64,000 nt of DNA from Rhodobacterales bacterium 32-67-9 (GTDB lineage Bacteria; Pseudomonadota; Alphaproteobacteria; Rhodobacterales; Rhodobacteraceae). Made by a program: the position numbers and the translations under genes. The DNA lies in assembly GCA_002280515.1 (NCBI GenBank), contig NCEA01000010.1, forward strand, positions 124,001 to 188,000, read 5' to 3'. How positions within the stretch are numbered: the stretch's first letter is position 1; every line of letters begins with the position of its first letter. Under the pieces are notes generated by a model that saw nothing but the letters and a program-made list of their open reading frames with translations, was not told where the DNA came from and searched no databases. Below are positions 1 to 10,162 of the stretch, piece after piece.

Positions 1-252
1 ACGCTTCGGCTCTTCGACGAAGCAGGGATTCTCGACAAGCTGGAATTCGGCGACGGGCGCGCGCGCTACGAGGATGCCGAACGCGCCCATCACGACCACC
101 TGATCGACCTCACGACCGGTGAGGTCATCGAATTCGTCGACGCCGAGATCGAGGCACTTCAGGAAAGGATCGCCGCGCGCCTCGGCTACCGGCTGAAGGG
201 GCACCGGCTGGAACTGTTCGGCGTGCCGACCAAGCCTGGCCGCAAGGGCTGA
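1..252 (+). CDS. Fur-family metalloregulator, C-terminal part (5' end outside window)
   Basis: The open frame from base 1 to the TGA at 250-252 gives 83 residues matching the dimerisation half of Fur-family repressors. It contains the HHDHLI metal-binding stretch, then GEVIEF and an IEALQERIA helix, and ends LELFGVP. In classical Fur a CxxC follows HHDHLI; here the residues are DLTTG, so the structural zinc cysteines are absent. That is usual for alphaproteobacterial Fur/Mur proteins, many of which sense manganese. The DNA-binding half lies upstream, so Fur, Mur or Irr cannot be separated with certainty; the HHDHLID form favours Fur/Mur. Confidence 0.85.
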   Translation, partial: TLRLFDEAGILDKLEFGDGRARYEDAERAHHDHLIDLTTGEVIEFVDAEIEALQERIAARLGYRLKGHRLELFGVPTKPGRKG

Positions 253-257
253 GCCAG

Positions 258-1136
258 GTGCAGAACCTCCGCGGCATTTTCCTTGTCGTCTTTTCCATGG
301 CCGCCTTTTCGGCCGAGGACGCGCTGGTCAAGGACCTGACCTCGCGCCAGTCGATCGGCCAGGTCATCCTGACGCTTGGCTTCGGCGGCGCGCTGGTCTT
401 CTTCGCCATCGCCGGAGATGCCGGCCGGGTCTGGATCCTGCGCGCGCTGACAGTGCCGCAGGTATTGGTGCGGACCCTCGCCGAGGCCGTTTCGGCCGCC
501 ACCTTCGTCACCGCGCTGTCGCTGGTGCCGATCTCGACGGTGGCAGCGGTCTTCCAGGCGACGCCGCTCGCTGTCGCCGCCGGAGCGGCGCTCGTCTTCG
601 GCGAGCGTGTCGGCTGGCGGCGCTGGACCGCCATCGTCGTCGGCTTTGCCGGTGTCCTCCTGATCATCCGGCCCGGTCTTGACGGGTTCCGGCCCGAAGC
701 GATGCTGGTGCTCCTGACCGTGGTTGCGATCGCGCTGCGCGATCTCGTCACCCGCCGGATCCCGCCGGAAGTGCCCTCGGTCGCGATCGCCTTTCACGGC
801 TTCTTTGCGCTCGTCCTCACCGGCGCGCTGATCCTGGCCTTCTCCGGTGCCCCGGTCCGGCCGACGGCGCCCGACCTCGCCCGCCTCGGCACGGCGGTCC
901 TCTTCGGCACGTCGGGCTATTATGCCATCGTCGCCGCGATGCGCCTTTCGGATGCCTCGATCCTGATGCCGTTCCGCTACGCACGGCTGATCTTTTCTCT
1001 GATCATCGGCGTGACCGTCTTCTCCGAACGACCTGACGCGCTGACCCTGACCGGCGCCGCGCTGATCCTCGCCGCCGCCTTCTACACCTATCTGCGCGAG
1101 CGGAAGTTAGCGCTAACGTTGGCGCCGGCCGAATAA
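258..1136 (+). CDS. DMT-superfamily (EamA) inner-membrane transporter
   Basis: 292 residues from a GTG start five bases after the Fur-family stop, so probably co-transcribed with it. The protein is almost entirely hydrophobic, with about ten predicted membrane helices in two EamA repeats of five, the normal DMT exporter layout. PLAVAAGAALVFGERVGWRRW marks the end of the first repeat and FSLIIGVTVFSERPDALTL the end of the second. DMT proteins export amino acids, metabolites or drugs; substrate cannot be read from sequence. The last 30 bases of the gene overlap a palindrome that is a candidate operator for eno. Confidence 0.85.
   Translation: MQNLRGIFLVVFSMAAFSAEDALVKDLTSRQSIGQVILTLGFGGALVFFAIAGDAGRVWILRALTVPQVLVRTLAEAVSAATFVTALSLVPISTVAAVFQATPLAVAAGAALVFGERVGWRRWTAIVVGFAGVLLIIRPGLDGFRPEAMLVLLTVVAIALRDLVTRRIPPEVPSVAIAFHGFFALVLTGALILAFSGAPVRPTAPDLARLGTAVLFGTSGYYAIVAAMRLSDASILMPFRYARLIFSLIIGVTVFSERPDALTLTGAALILAAAFYTYLRERKLALTLAPAE
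1106..1117. promoter_or_regulatory. Perfect 12-bp palindrome upstream of eno, candidate LacI-family operator
   Basis: GTTAGCGCTAAC is a perfect inverted repeat with a central CG, about 90 bases before the eno start and inside the end of the transporter gene. LacI-family operators have this form. From memory, the Rhodobacter regulator of central carbon metabolism CceR uses a closely similar site. The operator role is inferred. Confidence 0.5.
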
Positions 1137-1165
1137 TTCTTCCCCTTCGCGCTATCCCGGCGTAA

Positions 1166-2485
<1,320 letters not shown>

Positions 2486-2520
2486 ACTTCTTCGTTGCCG
2501 AAATACCCCCCGCCGGCGGC

Positions 2521-2544
2521 AAACCCGCCCCGGCGGGTTTTCAT
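2521..2544 (+). terminator. Rho-independent terminator after eno
   Basis: An inverted repeat, AAACCCGCC / GGCGGGTTT, with a very short loop is followed by TTCATTTC. It sits 36 bases after the eno stop and just before the convergent SDR gene. Confidence 0.75.
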
Positions 2545-2558
2545 TTCATGACAGATGC

Positions 2559-3329
2559 TTACAAGGCGACCTTGTATTCCTGCACGGTGTTGCCGCCATC
2601 GACGACGACAAGCTGGCCGGTGACATAGCTCGCCTCTTCCGCCGCAAGGAAAAGGACCGCATGGGCCACCTCGTCGGGCCGCCCCGGCCGGCCCACCGGC
2701 GTGTGGCGGCCTGCGGTGATCTCGTCCGCGCTCGACGATCCGGTCTCGATCCATCCCGGCCCGACGCAATTCACCGTCACCCCCTCGCGCCCGACATCAA
2801 GCGCCAGCGCCCGGGTCATGCCCAGAAGCCCGGCCTTGGCCGTGGCATAGACGCTGCTGGTCGCGATCCCGACCAGCGGGCCGGTGACCGAGGACATCTG
2901 CACGATGCGCCCGTAGCGGCGCGCGCACATGCCGGGCAGCACCGCGCGGGTCATCCGGAAGGCCGAGGTCAGGTTGATGTCGAGCCCGAAGGCCCAGTCG
3001 TCATCGCTCAGGTCGGCCAGCCGTTTTCCCGGCATGTCGATCCCGGTCTGCACCATGCCGGCATTGTTGACGAGGATATCGACCGGCCCGAGCGCCGCCT
3101 CGGTCTCCGCCACGAGCCGCGCGACATGGTCGGCGCGGGTCAGGTCGGCGGTGGTCGCGAACGCGGCATCGGCGCCGAGCGTGCGCAACCGCTCGTAGAT
3201 CCGGTCCGTCGTCGCGGTGATCGCCACCCGTGCGCCGGCCGCCTTCAGCGCCCGTGCCGTGGCAAAGCCGATGCCATCGGCACTTCCCGCGCCGGTCACC
3301 AGCGCCACCCGTCCCGCCACGCCCGCCAT
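2559..3329 (-). CDS. Short-chain dehydrogenase/reductase (SDR)
   Basis: 256 residues from the ATG at 3329, chosen because GGAGGG lies seven bases upstream; a longer frame starts at 3374 but lacks a ribosome site. It is a classical cytosolic SDR. The Rossmann motif is TGAGSADGIGFATA; NNAG follows the fourth strand; the catalytic Ser is in MSSVTGP, with Tyr and Lys in SVYATAKAG. The C-terminal VTGQLVVVDGG is typical of the FabG-like group. Substrate is unknown. It converges on eno; the globin gene upstream on the same strand starts 486 bases away. Confidence 0.85.
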   Translation of the reverse strand: MAGVAGRVALVTGAGSADGIGFATARALKAAGARVAITATTDRIYERLRTLGADAAFATTADLTRADHVARLVAETEAALGPVDILVNNAGMVQTGIDMPGKRLADLSDDDWAFGLDINLTSAFRMTRAVLPGMCARRYGRIVQMSSVTGPLVGIATSSVYATAKAGLLGMTRALALDVGREGVTVNCVGPGWIETGSSSADEITAGRHTPVGRPGRPDEVAHAVLFLAAEEASYVTGQLVVVDGGNTVQEYKVAL

Positions 3330-3398
3330 CTTCGCCCTCCTGCCAGAACCGCACGTGGCCAAGGCTGGCGGCAACCGCCGGACTTGCCCAGCCCCGGC

Positions 3399-3815
3399 TC
3401 AGCCGATGTGGCCGCGCCGGATGATCCGCGCGGCCAGTTCGTCATAGCCGGCTTGCCACGCGGCTTCGAGGTCCGGCGTGAAATCGGCGCCCAACTCGTC
3501 GCGCAGCGTCTCGATCAGCGCCGCCCCCATCGGGGCGAAATGCGACGCCTTGACTCCGATCAGCGCATGGCCGCGCCCCAGTTCGGCGAACTTGTCGCCC
3601 TGTGCGTCGGGGTCGTCGAGATTGACGATGATCGTGCCGAGCGTGGTCATGAACTTCATCCCCTGCCCGGCAAGATCGTCGCGAAACATCTCCCGAAGCT
3701 GCGGCGCGCGGCGGAACAGGGCCTCGTAGAACACCATCGAGGCGGGGCCGAGCCGTTGTTGCAGGGTTTCGAAACTCTGTCGGATCAACTCCGCCTGACG
3801 CGTCGTGACGGCCAT
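3399..3815 (-). CDS. Single-domain globin
   Basis: 138 residues, the size of a single globin domain. The N-terminal helix (RQAELIRQSFETLQ) and the segment RGHALIGVKASHFAPMGAAL, which places the proximal haem His in SHF, match bacterial haemoglobin and flavohaemoglobin globin domains. No reductase domain follows, so it would bind O2 or NO and depend on another reductase. The stop lies 69 bases upstream of the SDR start. Roles in NO detoxification or oxygen sensing are possible but not shown. Confidence 0.85.
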   Translation of the reverse strand: MAVTTRQAELIRQSFETLQQRLGPASMVFYEALFRRAPQLREMFRDDLAGQGMKFMTTLGTIIVNLDDPDAQGDKFAELGRGHALIGVKASHFAPMGAALIETLRDELGADFTPDLEAAWQAGYDELAARIIRRGHIG

Positions 3816-3925
3816 GCACCGGTCCTTTCACCATTCAATTCCAAAACGCTGCCGTGGCGGGGGACGAACCGCCTTGATCTATCTCAAGTTGACGCCATCA
3901 TGGCGGTCTTGCGGGGAGAGGGACG

Positions 3926-4363
3926 ATGACAGCCGACGAGATCATCGCAGTGCTGGGGCTGGAGCCGCATCCGGAGGGCGGCTGGTACCGGCAGACCTGG
4001 GTCGCGGAAGGACCCGGCCGACCTGCCGGGACGGCGATCTACTTTCTCCTGAAAGACCGGGAGCGCAGCCATTGGCACCAGGTCGATGCGGCGGAGATTT
4101 GGCACCATTACGCCGGCGCACCGCTCATTATTTCCATATCGGAAACGGATGCCGATCCGGCCCGCGAACATCGCCTCGGTCCGGATCTGGCGGCTGGCGA
4201 GCGGCCACAGATCCTCGTCCCGCCGCACCACTGGCAGGCCGCCCGGACCACCGGCGCCTGGACGCTCGTCGGCTGCACCGTCTCGCCCGGCTTCCGCTTC
4301 GAGGGCTTCGAACTGGCGCCGGAGGAGTTTACAATCCCCGCCCTGGCGCGGCCGGTCCGCTGA
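3926..4363 (+). CDS. Cupin-5 (DUF985) family protein
   Basis: 145 residues preceded by a strong GGGGAGAGGGA site. The start LEPHPEGGWYRQTW and the middle HWHQVDAAEIWHHYAG are hallmarks of the DUF985/cupin-5 family, a single beta-barrel with a possible metal site formed by the HWH and HH residues. The C-terminal VSPGFRFEGFEL is also conserved. No function is established for the family. Confidence 0.85.
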   Translation: MTADEIIAVLGLEPHPEGGWYRQTWVAEGPGRPAGTAIYFLLKDRERSHWHQVDAAEIWHHYAGAPLIISISETDADPAREHRLGPDLAAGERPQILVPPHHWQAARTTGAWTLVGCTVSPGFRFEGFELAPEEFTIPALARPVR

Positions 4364-4402
4364 CCCCTTGCAACCGGGGCCGCGCGGCGGGATCATCGCG
4401 CC

Positions 4403-5290
4403 ATGCCGGATCACAAGGACTTCCTCGCCGCCCTGCCCGCCGCCGACAAGGCGGCGCTGACCGTCCCCAGCGACGCGGCCGGGCTGATCCATCTTGCCGG
4501 CCATGCCGGGATGATCCTCGTGACCGGCGCGCTGATCGCGGCACGGGTGCCGTTCTGGCCGCTTCTCCTGCCGGTGCAGGGCGTGCTCCTGATCTTTCTC
4601 TTCACGCTCGAGCACGAATGCACCCACCGCACCCCGTTCCGCTCGCCGGCGCTGAGCGACTGGGTTGGGCGGGTCGCGGGGCTCTTGATCGTCCTGCCCT
4701 TCGACTGGTTCCGCGCCTTCCATCTTGCCCATCACCGCCACACCAACCTGCCGGGCAAGGACCCCGAGCTTGACAGCCCGAAGCCCGAGACGAAGGCCGG
4801 CTGGCTGATCCATGTCTCGGGCCTGCCGGTCTGGCGCGGCAATCTCGGGCTTCTGGTCCGGCTTGCGCGCGGGCGGGAGCGGGCGGCCTACCTGCCCGCC
4901 CGCGCCCTGCCCCGGATGGAGCGCGAGGCGCGGATCCTGCTGGCGCTCTACGCCGGCGCGGCGCTGTCGCTCTTCTGGTCGCCGGTCCTCCTCCGGGTCT
5001 GGGTGGTGCCGCTCCTTCTCGGGCAGCCCGCCTTGCGGATCTACCTTCTGGCCGAGCATGGCGATTGTCCGCGCGTGGCCAACATGTTCGAGAACACCCG
5101 CACCACCTTCACCACCCGCGCCGTGCGCTTCCTGGCCTGGAACATGCCCTATCATGTCGAGCATCACGTCTTTCCGACCGTCCCCTTCCACCGCCTGCCC
5201 GACCTGCACCGGCTGATCCGCGACGAGCTGAAGATCACCGCCGAGGGTTACGCGGCCTTCACCCGCGACTATCTCGCGCGGCGGCGGTGA
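4403..5290 (+). CDS. Membrane fatty-acid desaturase-type di-iron protein
   Basis: 295 residues with the three histidine boxes of membrane desaturases and hydroxylases: HECTH (near residue 73), HLAHHRHTN (near 109) and HVEHH (near 252). Hydrophobic segments between the boxes fit an inner-membrane enzyme. It starts 39 bases after the cupin gene on the same strand. Fatty acids, sphingolipids or carotenoids are possible substrates; similarity to FADS-type desaturases is clear, the substrate is not. Confidence 0.85.
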   Translation: MPDHKDFLAALPAADKAALTVPSDAAGLIHLAGHAGMILVTGALIAARVPFWPLLLPVQGVLLIFLFTLEHECTHRTPFRSPALSDWVGRVAGLLIVLPFDWFRAFHLAHHRHTNLPGKDPELDSPKPETKAGWLIHVSGLPVWRGNLGLLVRLARGRERAAYLPARALPRMEREARILLALYAGAALSLFWSPVLLRVWVVPLLLGQPALRIYLLAEHGDCPRVANMFENTRTTFTTRAVRFLAWNMPYHVEHHVFPTVPFHRLPDLHRLIRDELKITAEGYAAFTRDYLARRR

Positions 5291-5373
5291 GCGAATGTAA
5301 GGGATACAATCTTGGCATGGCACAGCCCCAGGCGATGGGATAGGCAAGCCCGACCTTCTGGACCCGATCCGTC

Positions 5374-6288
5374 ATGGCCGACACGACCACCTCCCTTCCC
5401 CGCAACGAGGACAGCCTCGCGGGCTTCGGCTATGCGCTTGCCGCCTATCTGCTTTGGGGGTTTCTGCCGCTCTACTTAAAGGCGCTGGCGCATATTCCGC
5501 CGGTCGAGGTCATCGCCCACCGGATCCTGTGGTCGGTGCCCATCGCCGGGGCCTTGCTGATCCTGACCGGCCGGACCGCCGACCTGCGCCACGCGATCAC
5601 CTCGCCGAGGATGATGGGCATGGCGGCGGTGACGGCGGCACTCGTCTCGCTCAACTGGGGAATTTATGTCTGGGCGATCGGCGCGGGCCACACACTGGAT
5701 GCCGCCCTTGGCTATTACATCAACCCGCTCTTCTCGATCTTTCTCGGCGCGGTTCTGCTGCGCGAACGGCTGGCAACCGCGCAGTGGGTGGCGATCGGGC
5801 TCGCCGCGCTGGCGGTCGTGATCCTGACTGTCGAGGCGGGACGGCTGCCCGTCGTGGCGCTGGGGCTGACGCTGACCTGGGGCCTCTATGCCTTCTTCAA
5901 GAAACGGCTGCCCATCGGTCCCAACCAGGGCTTCATGCTCGAGGTGCTGCTGCTCTCGCCGGCCGCGATCGTCTACATGGTCCACCTTGACCGCGCCGGA
6001 ACGTCACATTTTCTCGAAGGAGTCAGCTTCGACAGCTGGATGCTCTTCGGCTGCGGGCTCGTGACGGCGGTACCGCTGATCCTGTACGCCAACGGCGCGA
6101 AACGCCTGAAACTCTCGACCATCGCGGTCATGCAGTACATCGCGCCGACAATGATCTTCCTGACTGCGGTCTTCGTCTTTGGCGAGGAATTCGGCACCGC
6201 GCGCGCCATCGCCTTCCCGCTGATCTGGGCGGGCCTGATCCTCTACACCGCGTCGATGGTGCAGCAGGCCCGCGCGGCGGGGCGTTAG
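5374..6288 (+). CDS. rarD: EamA-family transporter RarD
   Basis: 304 residues of mostly hydrophobic sequence with about ten helices. The segments [32 protein letters not shown] and [17 protein letters not shown] residues are characteristic of the RarD subgroup (named after the chloramphenicol-sensitive protein RarD). The substrate is unknown. It converges on anmK, with only 11 bases between stops. Confidence 0.88.
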   Translation: MADTTTSLPRNEDSLAGFGYALAAYLLWGFLPLYLKALAHIPPVEVIAHRILWSVPIAGALLILTGRTADLRHAITSPRMMGMAAVTAALVSLNWGIYVWAIGAGHTLDAALGYYINPLFSIFLGAVLLRERLATAQWVAIGLAALAVVILTVEAGRLPVVALGLTLTWGLYAFFKKRLPIGPNQGFMLEVLLLSPAAIVYMVHLDRAGTSHFLEGVSFDSWMLFGCGLVTAVPLILYANGAKRLKLSTIAVMQYIAPTMIFLTAVFVFGEEFGTARAIAFPLIWAGLILYTASMVQQARAAGR

Positions 6289-6299
6289 ACCCGGTCGCT

Positions 6300-7415
6300 T
6301 CAGCCCTCCACCGGCAGGCGCGGCCGGCTGATCTGGCCGCCGCCCACCGCCGCCGCGACACCGGTCGTGCCGGGGCAGGAGGTCGGCAGCCCCCGCGCGA
6401 CACGGACGGCGAGATGGGCGAAGGCCTGCGCCTCCAGCATGTCGCCGTTGAGGCCCGCCGCCTCCACCGGTTCGACCGGGCAATCGAGAAGCCCCGCGAT
6501 CATTCGCATCATCAGGGCGTTGTGCCGCCCGCCGCCGGTGACAAGCAACCGGCTGACCGGGGACGGGAAATGTTCCGCCCCGCGCGCGACGGCCGCCGCC
6601 GCCGCCGCCGTCAGCGTCGCCGCCGCATCGGCATCGGAAAGTGCCGCAACCTCATCCAGAAGCCCGTGAAAGTCGTTCCGGTCGAGCGATTTCGGCGGCA
6701 TCCGGAAGAAATACGCATGGCCGAGGAAACGGGCGACGACACCCTCGTCCACCGCGCCCCCGGTGGCGAGCAGGCCACCCTCGTCGCGCGCCGCGCCGCG
6801 CCGCGCCCGCATCTGGTCGTCGATCGGCGCATTCGCGGGGCCGGTGTCGAAGGCGAGGCAAGCCCCCGCCGCCTCGGGCGCAGGCTGGCGCGGGTCGAGC
6901 CAGGTGAGGTTGCCGACGCCGCCGAGGTTGAGAAACGCCAGAGGCTCGGTCGCGCCGATCCACCGGGCGCAGGCGAAATGGAAGAAGGGGGCGAGCGGCG
7001 CCCCCTGCCCGCCCATCCGCACATCGGCAGAGCGGAAATCCCACACAACCGGCAGGCCGAGAACCTCGGCAAGGACCGAGCCGTCGCCGGCCTGATGGGT
7101 ACCGCGTCCGGCCGGGTCGTGGGCGAGGGTCTGGCCGTGGAACCCGGCGACCTCCGCCTCGCCGGCGAGGGGCGCCATGACGGCGGCGTGGGCCGTTTCC
7201 ACCACCTCGGCCGCTGCCTCCACCCCGTCCTCGCCGGGCCAGCGCCCGAGGGCGGCGCGGATCACCGCGCGCTCGGCGTCGGAATAGGGCCGGTAGGCGT
7301 GGCGGCCGAAGGCCTCGATCCGCTCACCGTCGGTCTTCACCAGCGCCGCGTCGACCCCGTCGAGCGAGGTGCCCGACATGGTCCCCAAGGCCCAGACCGC
7401 GCCCGGTTTCAACAT
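6300..7415 (-). CDS. anmK: Anhydro-N-acetylmuramic acid kinase
   Basis: 371 residues from the ATG at 7415, preferred to the upstream start at 7457 because AAGGGGAAG precedes it at good spacing. AnmK phosphorylates and opens 1,6-anhydro-MurNAc to MurNAc-6-phosphate in cell wall recycling in the cytosol. The phosphate-binding loop [16 protein letters not shown], the [11 protein letters not shown] segment and the glycine-rich [13 protein letters not shown] are all present. It is divergent from tyrS with 64 bases between start codons. Confidence 0.95.
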   Translation of the reverse strand: MLKPGAVWALGTMSGTSLDGVDAALVKTDGERIEAFGRHAYRPYSDAERAVIRAALGRWPGEDGVEAAAEVVETAHAAVMAPLAGEAEVAGFHGQTLAHDPAGRGTHQAGDGSVLAEVLGLPVVWDFRSADVRMGGQGAPLAPFFHFACARWIGATEPLAFLNLGGVGNLTWLDPRQPAPEAAGACLAFDTGPANAPIDDQMRARRGAARDEGGLLATGGAVDEGVVARFLGHAYFFRMPPKSLDRNDFHGLLDEVAALSDADAAATLTAAAAAAVARGAEHFPSPVSRLLVTGGGRHNALMMRMIAGLLDCPVEPVEAAGLNGDMLEAQAFAHLAVRVARGLPTSCPGTTGVAAAVGGGQISRPRLPVEG

Positions 7416-7479
7416 GGACTTCCCCTTGCCCGTCCGCCCCGATATACGGACCATCAATCTCAGAATGGACGATCCGGCA

Positions 7480-8750
7480 ATGACCTACCACCCGAAATCC
7501 GACTTCATGCGCGTGATGATGGAGCGCGGCTTCCTCGCCGACTGCACCGATTATCAGGGGCTGGACGACGCTTTGGCGAAGGGCGTGGTGCCGGCCTATA
7601 TCGGCTTCGACGCCACGGCGTCGTCGCTCCATGTCGGGTCGCTGATCCAGATCATGATGCTGCGCTGGTTGCAGAAGACCGGGCACAAGCCCCTGGTCCT
7701 GATGGGCGGCGGCACCACCAAGGTGGGCGATCCGTCGTTCCGTGCCGAGGAGCGGCCCTTGCTGACCCCGGCGCAGATCGACGACAACATTGCCTGGATC
7801 AAGCGCGTCTTCGCGGCCTACGTCAGTTCTTCGCGGCCTACGTCAGTTTCGGCGACCGAGCGACCGATGCCCTGATGCTCAACAATGCCGAATGGCTCGA
7901 CGGTCTCAACTACCTCGATTTCCTGCGCGACATCGGGCGGCATTTCTCGGTCAACCGGATGCTGTCCTTTGAATCGGTGAAATCGCGGCTCGACCGCGAG
8001 CAGTCGCTCAGCTTCCTCGAATTCAACTACATGATCCTGCAGGCCTACGACTTCCTCGAACTGCACCGCCGCTACGGCTGCCTGTTGCAGATGGGCGGGT
8101 CGGACCAGTGGGGCAATATCGTCAACGGCATCGACCTGACGCGGCGGGTGCTGGACGACGAGATCTTTGGCCTGACCTCGCCGCTTCTCACGACTAGCGA
8201 CGGCAAGAAGATGGGCAAGAGCCAGTCGGGCGCGATCTGGCTGAACCCCGAAATGCTGTCGCCTTACGAATTCTGGCAGTTCTGGCGCAACACGACCGAT
8301 GCCGATGTCGGCCGGTTCCTGAAGCTCTACACCGAGCTTCCGGTCGAGGAGTGCGACCGGCTCGGCGCGCTTGAGGGGGCGGAGATCAACGACGCCAAGA
8401 TCGTGCTCGCCAACGAGGTGACGAAGCTCGCCCACGGGGCCGAGGCGGCTGCGGCGGCCGAAGCGACGGCCTTCGAGGTCTTCCAGAAGGGTGGCGTGGG
8501 CGAGGATCTGCCGACGCTCCACCTTTCGGCCGCCGAGGCGGCGGACGGGATAAGCCTTGCCCAGCTTTTCGTGCGCTCGGGCCTCGCGAAATCCGGCAAG
8601 GACGCGAAGCGTCTGATCGCCGAGGGCGGCGCCCGGGTGAACGACGAACCGGCGCTGGATGCGGGGCAGATGTTCGGCGCCGGCGATCTGGCGGGTCCGG
8701 TCAAGCTGACGGCGGGCAAGAAGCGCCACGCGCGGGTGGTGGTCGGCTGA
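7480..8750 (+). pseudogene. tyrS: Tyrosyl-tRNA synthetase, frameshifted by a 20-bp tandem duplication
   Basis: Two adjacent frames together make a full TyrS. The first (7480-7875) holds the N-terminus with [13 protein letters not shown] (the HIGH-type motif as found in alphaproteobacteria) and [13 protein letters not shown]. The second continues from about 7845 with the [19 protein letters not shown] segment, [13 protein letters not shown], the KMSKS-type loop [12 protein letters not shown] and a C-terminal S4-like domain ([18 protein letters not shown]). The break lies at an exact 20-base tandem duplication (7808-7847); removing one copy restores a continuous protein of about 416 residues. 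Both halves are otherwise intact, so the change is recent, an assembly error, or compensated by another copy. TyrS is normally essential. Confidence 0.93.
7808..7847 (+). repeat. 20-bp exact tandem duplication inside tyrS
   Basis: TCTTCGCGGCCTACGTCAGT occurs twice back to back (7808-7827 and 7828-7847). It adds 20 bases, not a multiple of three, and encodes the VFAAYVS residues twice in different frames. Replication slippage could create or remove it. Confidence 0.97.
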
Positions 8751-8907
8751 TCCGGCCTCCGGCGCCGCTTTCGATTGACGGCGTTCAGGCTCCGATACGA
8801 ACACGAGTGCTTTTTTCGGGGCAGACGTGCTTGCGCAGGCAGGGCCTGCGGAAAACACTGTCGCTTCCGGCATCTGGATGGCCAACACCCCGGATCAGCG
8901 GGTGCTG

Positions 8908-9984
8908 TTACCTTCGTCCGTTGCCGTCAAGTATGCGAACCACGCGGAATCCTAGAAAGTCCCGTCTTCTATCCTCTGTCGGTCGAAAACGTCTGGCGGG
9001 GCGAACATGGTCCATGGCCATATTGAATGCCCCGCCTTTGGCAACGCGCCGACAGGAACGTTCGGTGTCTCCGTTCGCCAAGTAGGCGCTGTCGCTCGAT
9101 AGGCCCAGATGCTCGTCCGACCAGCAGGAATGAGTCAGTTCTTCGACATTTCCAGACATGTGTCGCACGCCCCATGCATTTGCCGTGTCGAGTTCGTTGA
9201 CGGGCACCGGCATCCATCGATCAACCAGCTCGGGTAGCAACACCCTCGGCTCCTGTCCCCGTCCCAGCAAATATTCCGTTCCCTCGCGTGAAAAATTCGC
9301 CTGATCCGCCGTCAGCTCCTCGCCTTGCGCGAATGGGGTCTCCGTCCCGGCGCGTGCCGCGTATTCCCACTCCGCTTCGGTCGGCAGACGATAGACCTGT
9401 TGGCCGACCTGCTTGTTCAACCAAACGACATATTCCAAGGCGTCGAGATAGGATACATTGATCACGGGGTGATCGGGTCCAAGCGGCACATATCCGTTCA
9501 AAGTGAGAACCCTATGATCGGGATCATGGGTGCAGCCGCCATCCGCCACACAGGCCATCCACTCCGCATGCGTGGTTTCATTGCGGGCGATGGCGTAGGG
9601 GATGTCCATCTCGACCTGGTGGCGGGGATGCTCATTGGGGATGATGTTGATCTCATCGGGGTCACGCACACGCGGTACGAAGCCCTTGGCATCAACCGGG
9701 GCATAGAAGTCGAACGGGTTTTTCGACTCCCCCGGTATCGCGCCCATCATGAAGGAGCCGGGCGGCATCACGATCATGTCGGGACAGCGGTCGCACTCCC
9801 GAAAGCTTTCGAGGGGCGCAAGGTTGCCGGGGTTAGCGTGGAGGTTCTTCGACTGCGAGAGAGCGGGGAACGCCAACAGCCCCATGGAAACCAGCGCCAG
9901 AACCACCTGGCCCCTGCGCCGGTCACGTGAGGGCGAAACAAGGGGACCGTCAGGCAATCGCACAACCTCAGAGAGATAGAACAT
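8908..9984 (-). CDS. Exported formylglycine-generating enzyme (SUMF1)-like protein lacking the catalytic Cys
   Basis: About 358 residues from the ATG at 9984; a GTG at 9996 is also possible. A hydrophobic segment (VVLALVSMGLLAFPALS, about residues 30-46) suggests export or membrane anchoring. The rest is an FGE-sulfatase domain: MIVMPPGSFMMGA, NETTHAEWMACVADGG, PVINVSYLDALEYVVWLN, YRLPTEAEWEYAARAG, NAWGVRHMSGNVEE and a C-terminal GFRVVR. In catalytic FGEs a Cys follows the KGGSF segment; here KGGAFNMAMDH has none, so sulfatase activation is unlikely and a structural or modified role is expected. The gene is visibly AT-richer than its neighbours, which suggests transfer. Confidence 0.8.
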   Translation of the reverse strand: MFYLSEVVRLPDGPLVSPSRDRRRGQVVLALVSMGLLAFPALSQSKNLHANPGNLAPLESFRECDRCPDMIVMPPGSFMMGAIPGESKNPFDFYAPVDAKGFVPRVRDPDEINIIPNEHPRHQVEMDIPYAIARNETTHAEWMACVADGGCTHDPDHRVLTLNGYVPLGPDHPVINVSYLDALEYVVWLNKQVGQQVYRLPTEAEWEYAARAGTETPFAQGEELTADQANFSREGTEYLLGRGQEPRVLLPELVDRWMPVPVNELDTANAWGVRHMSGNVEELTHSCWSDEHLGLSSDSAYLANGDTERSCRRVAKGGAFNMAMDHVRPARRFRPTEDRRRDFLGFRVVRILDGNGRR

Positions 9985-10162
9985 ATTAATCAACACTTAG
10001 GATCGAGCCTCTTCCGGTGTCAACCTCGCCGACCCGCCGTATTCGCAGACCCTAAAGTGACGCCGCGCATTTGCCGAAGCCGGGTGCAGGACCGTCCTCG
10101 TCCCGGACGGCCATGCGACGGCGCCCGTTCCTCTCCGCCCGCAGAGGCTCTAGTCTTTCGTC

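Noticed and set aside
3805..4773. 322-residue plus-strand frame across the DUF985 and desaturase starts
   Set aside because: It is an out-of-frame shadow; both genes are clear in another frame.
6414..7800. Long N-terminal extension of the second tyrS frame
   Set aside because: It is antisense to anmK and has no TyrS similarity before about 7845; it is open only because of high GC.
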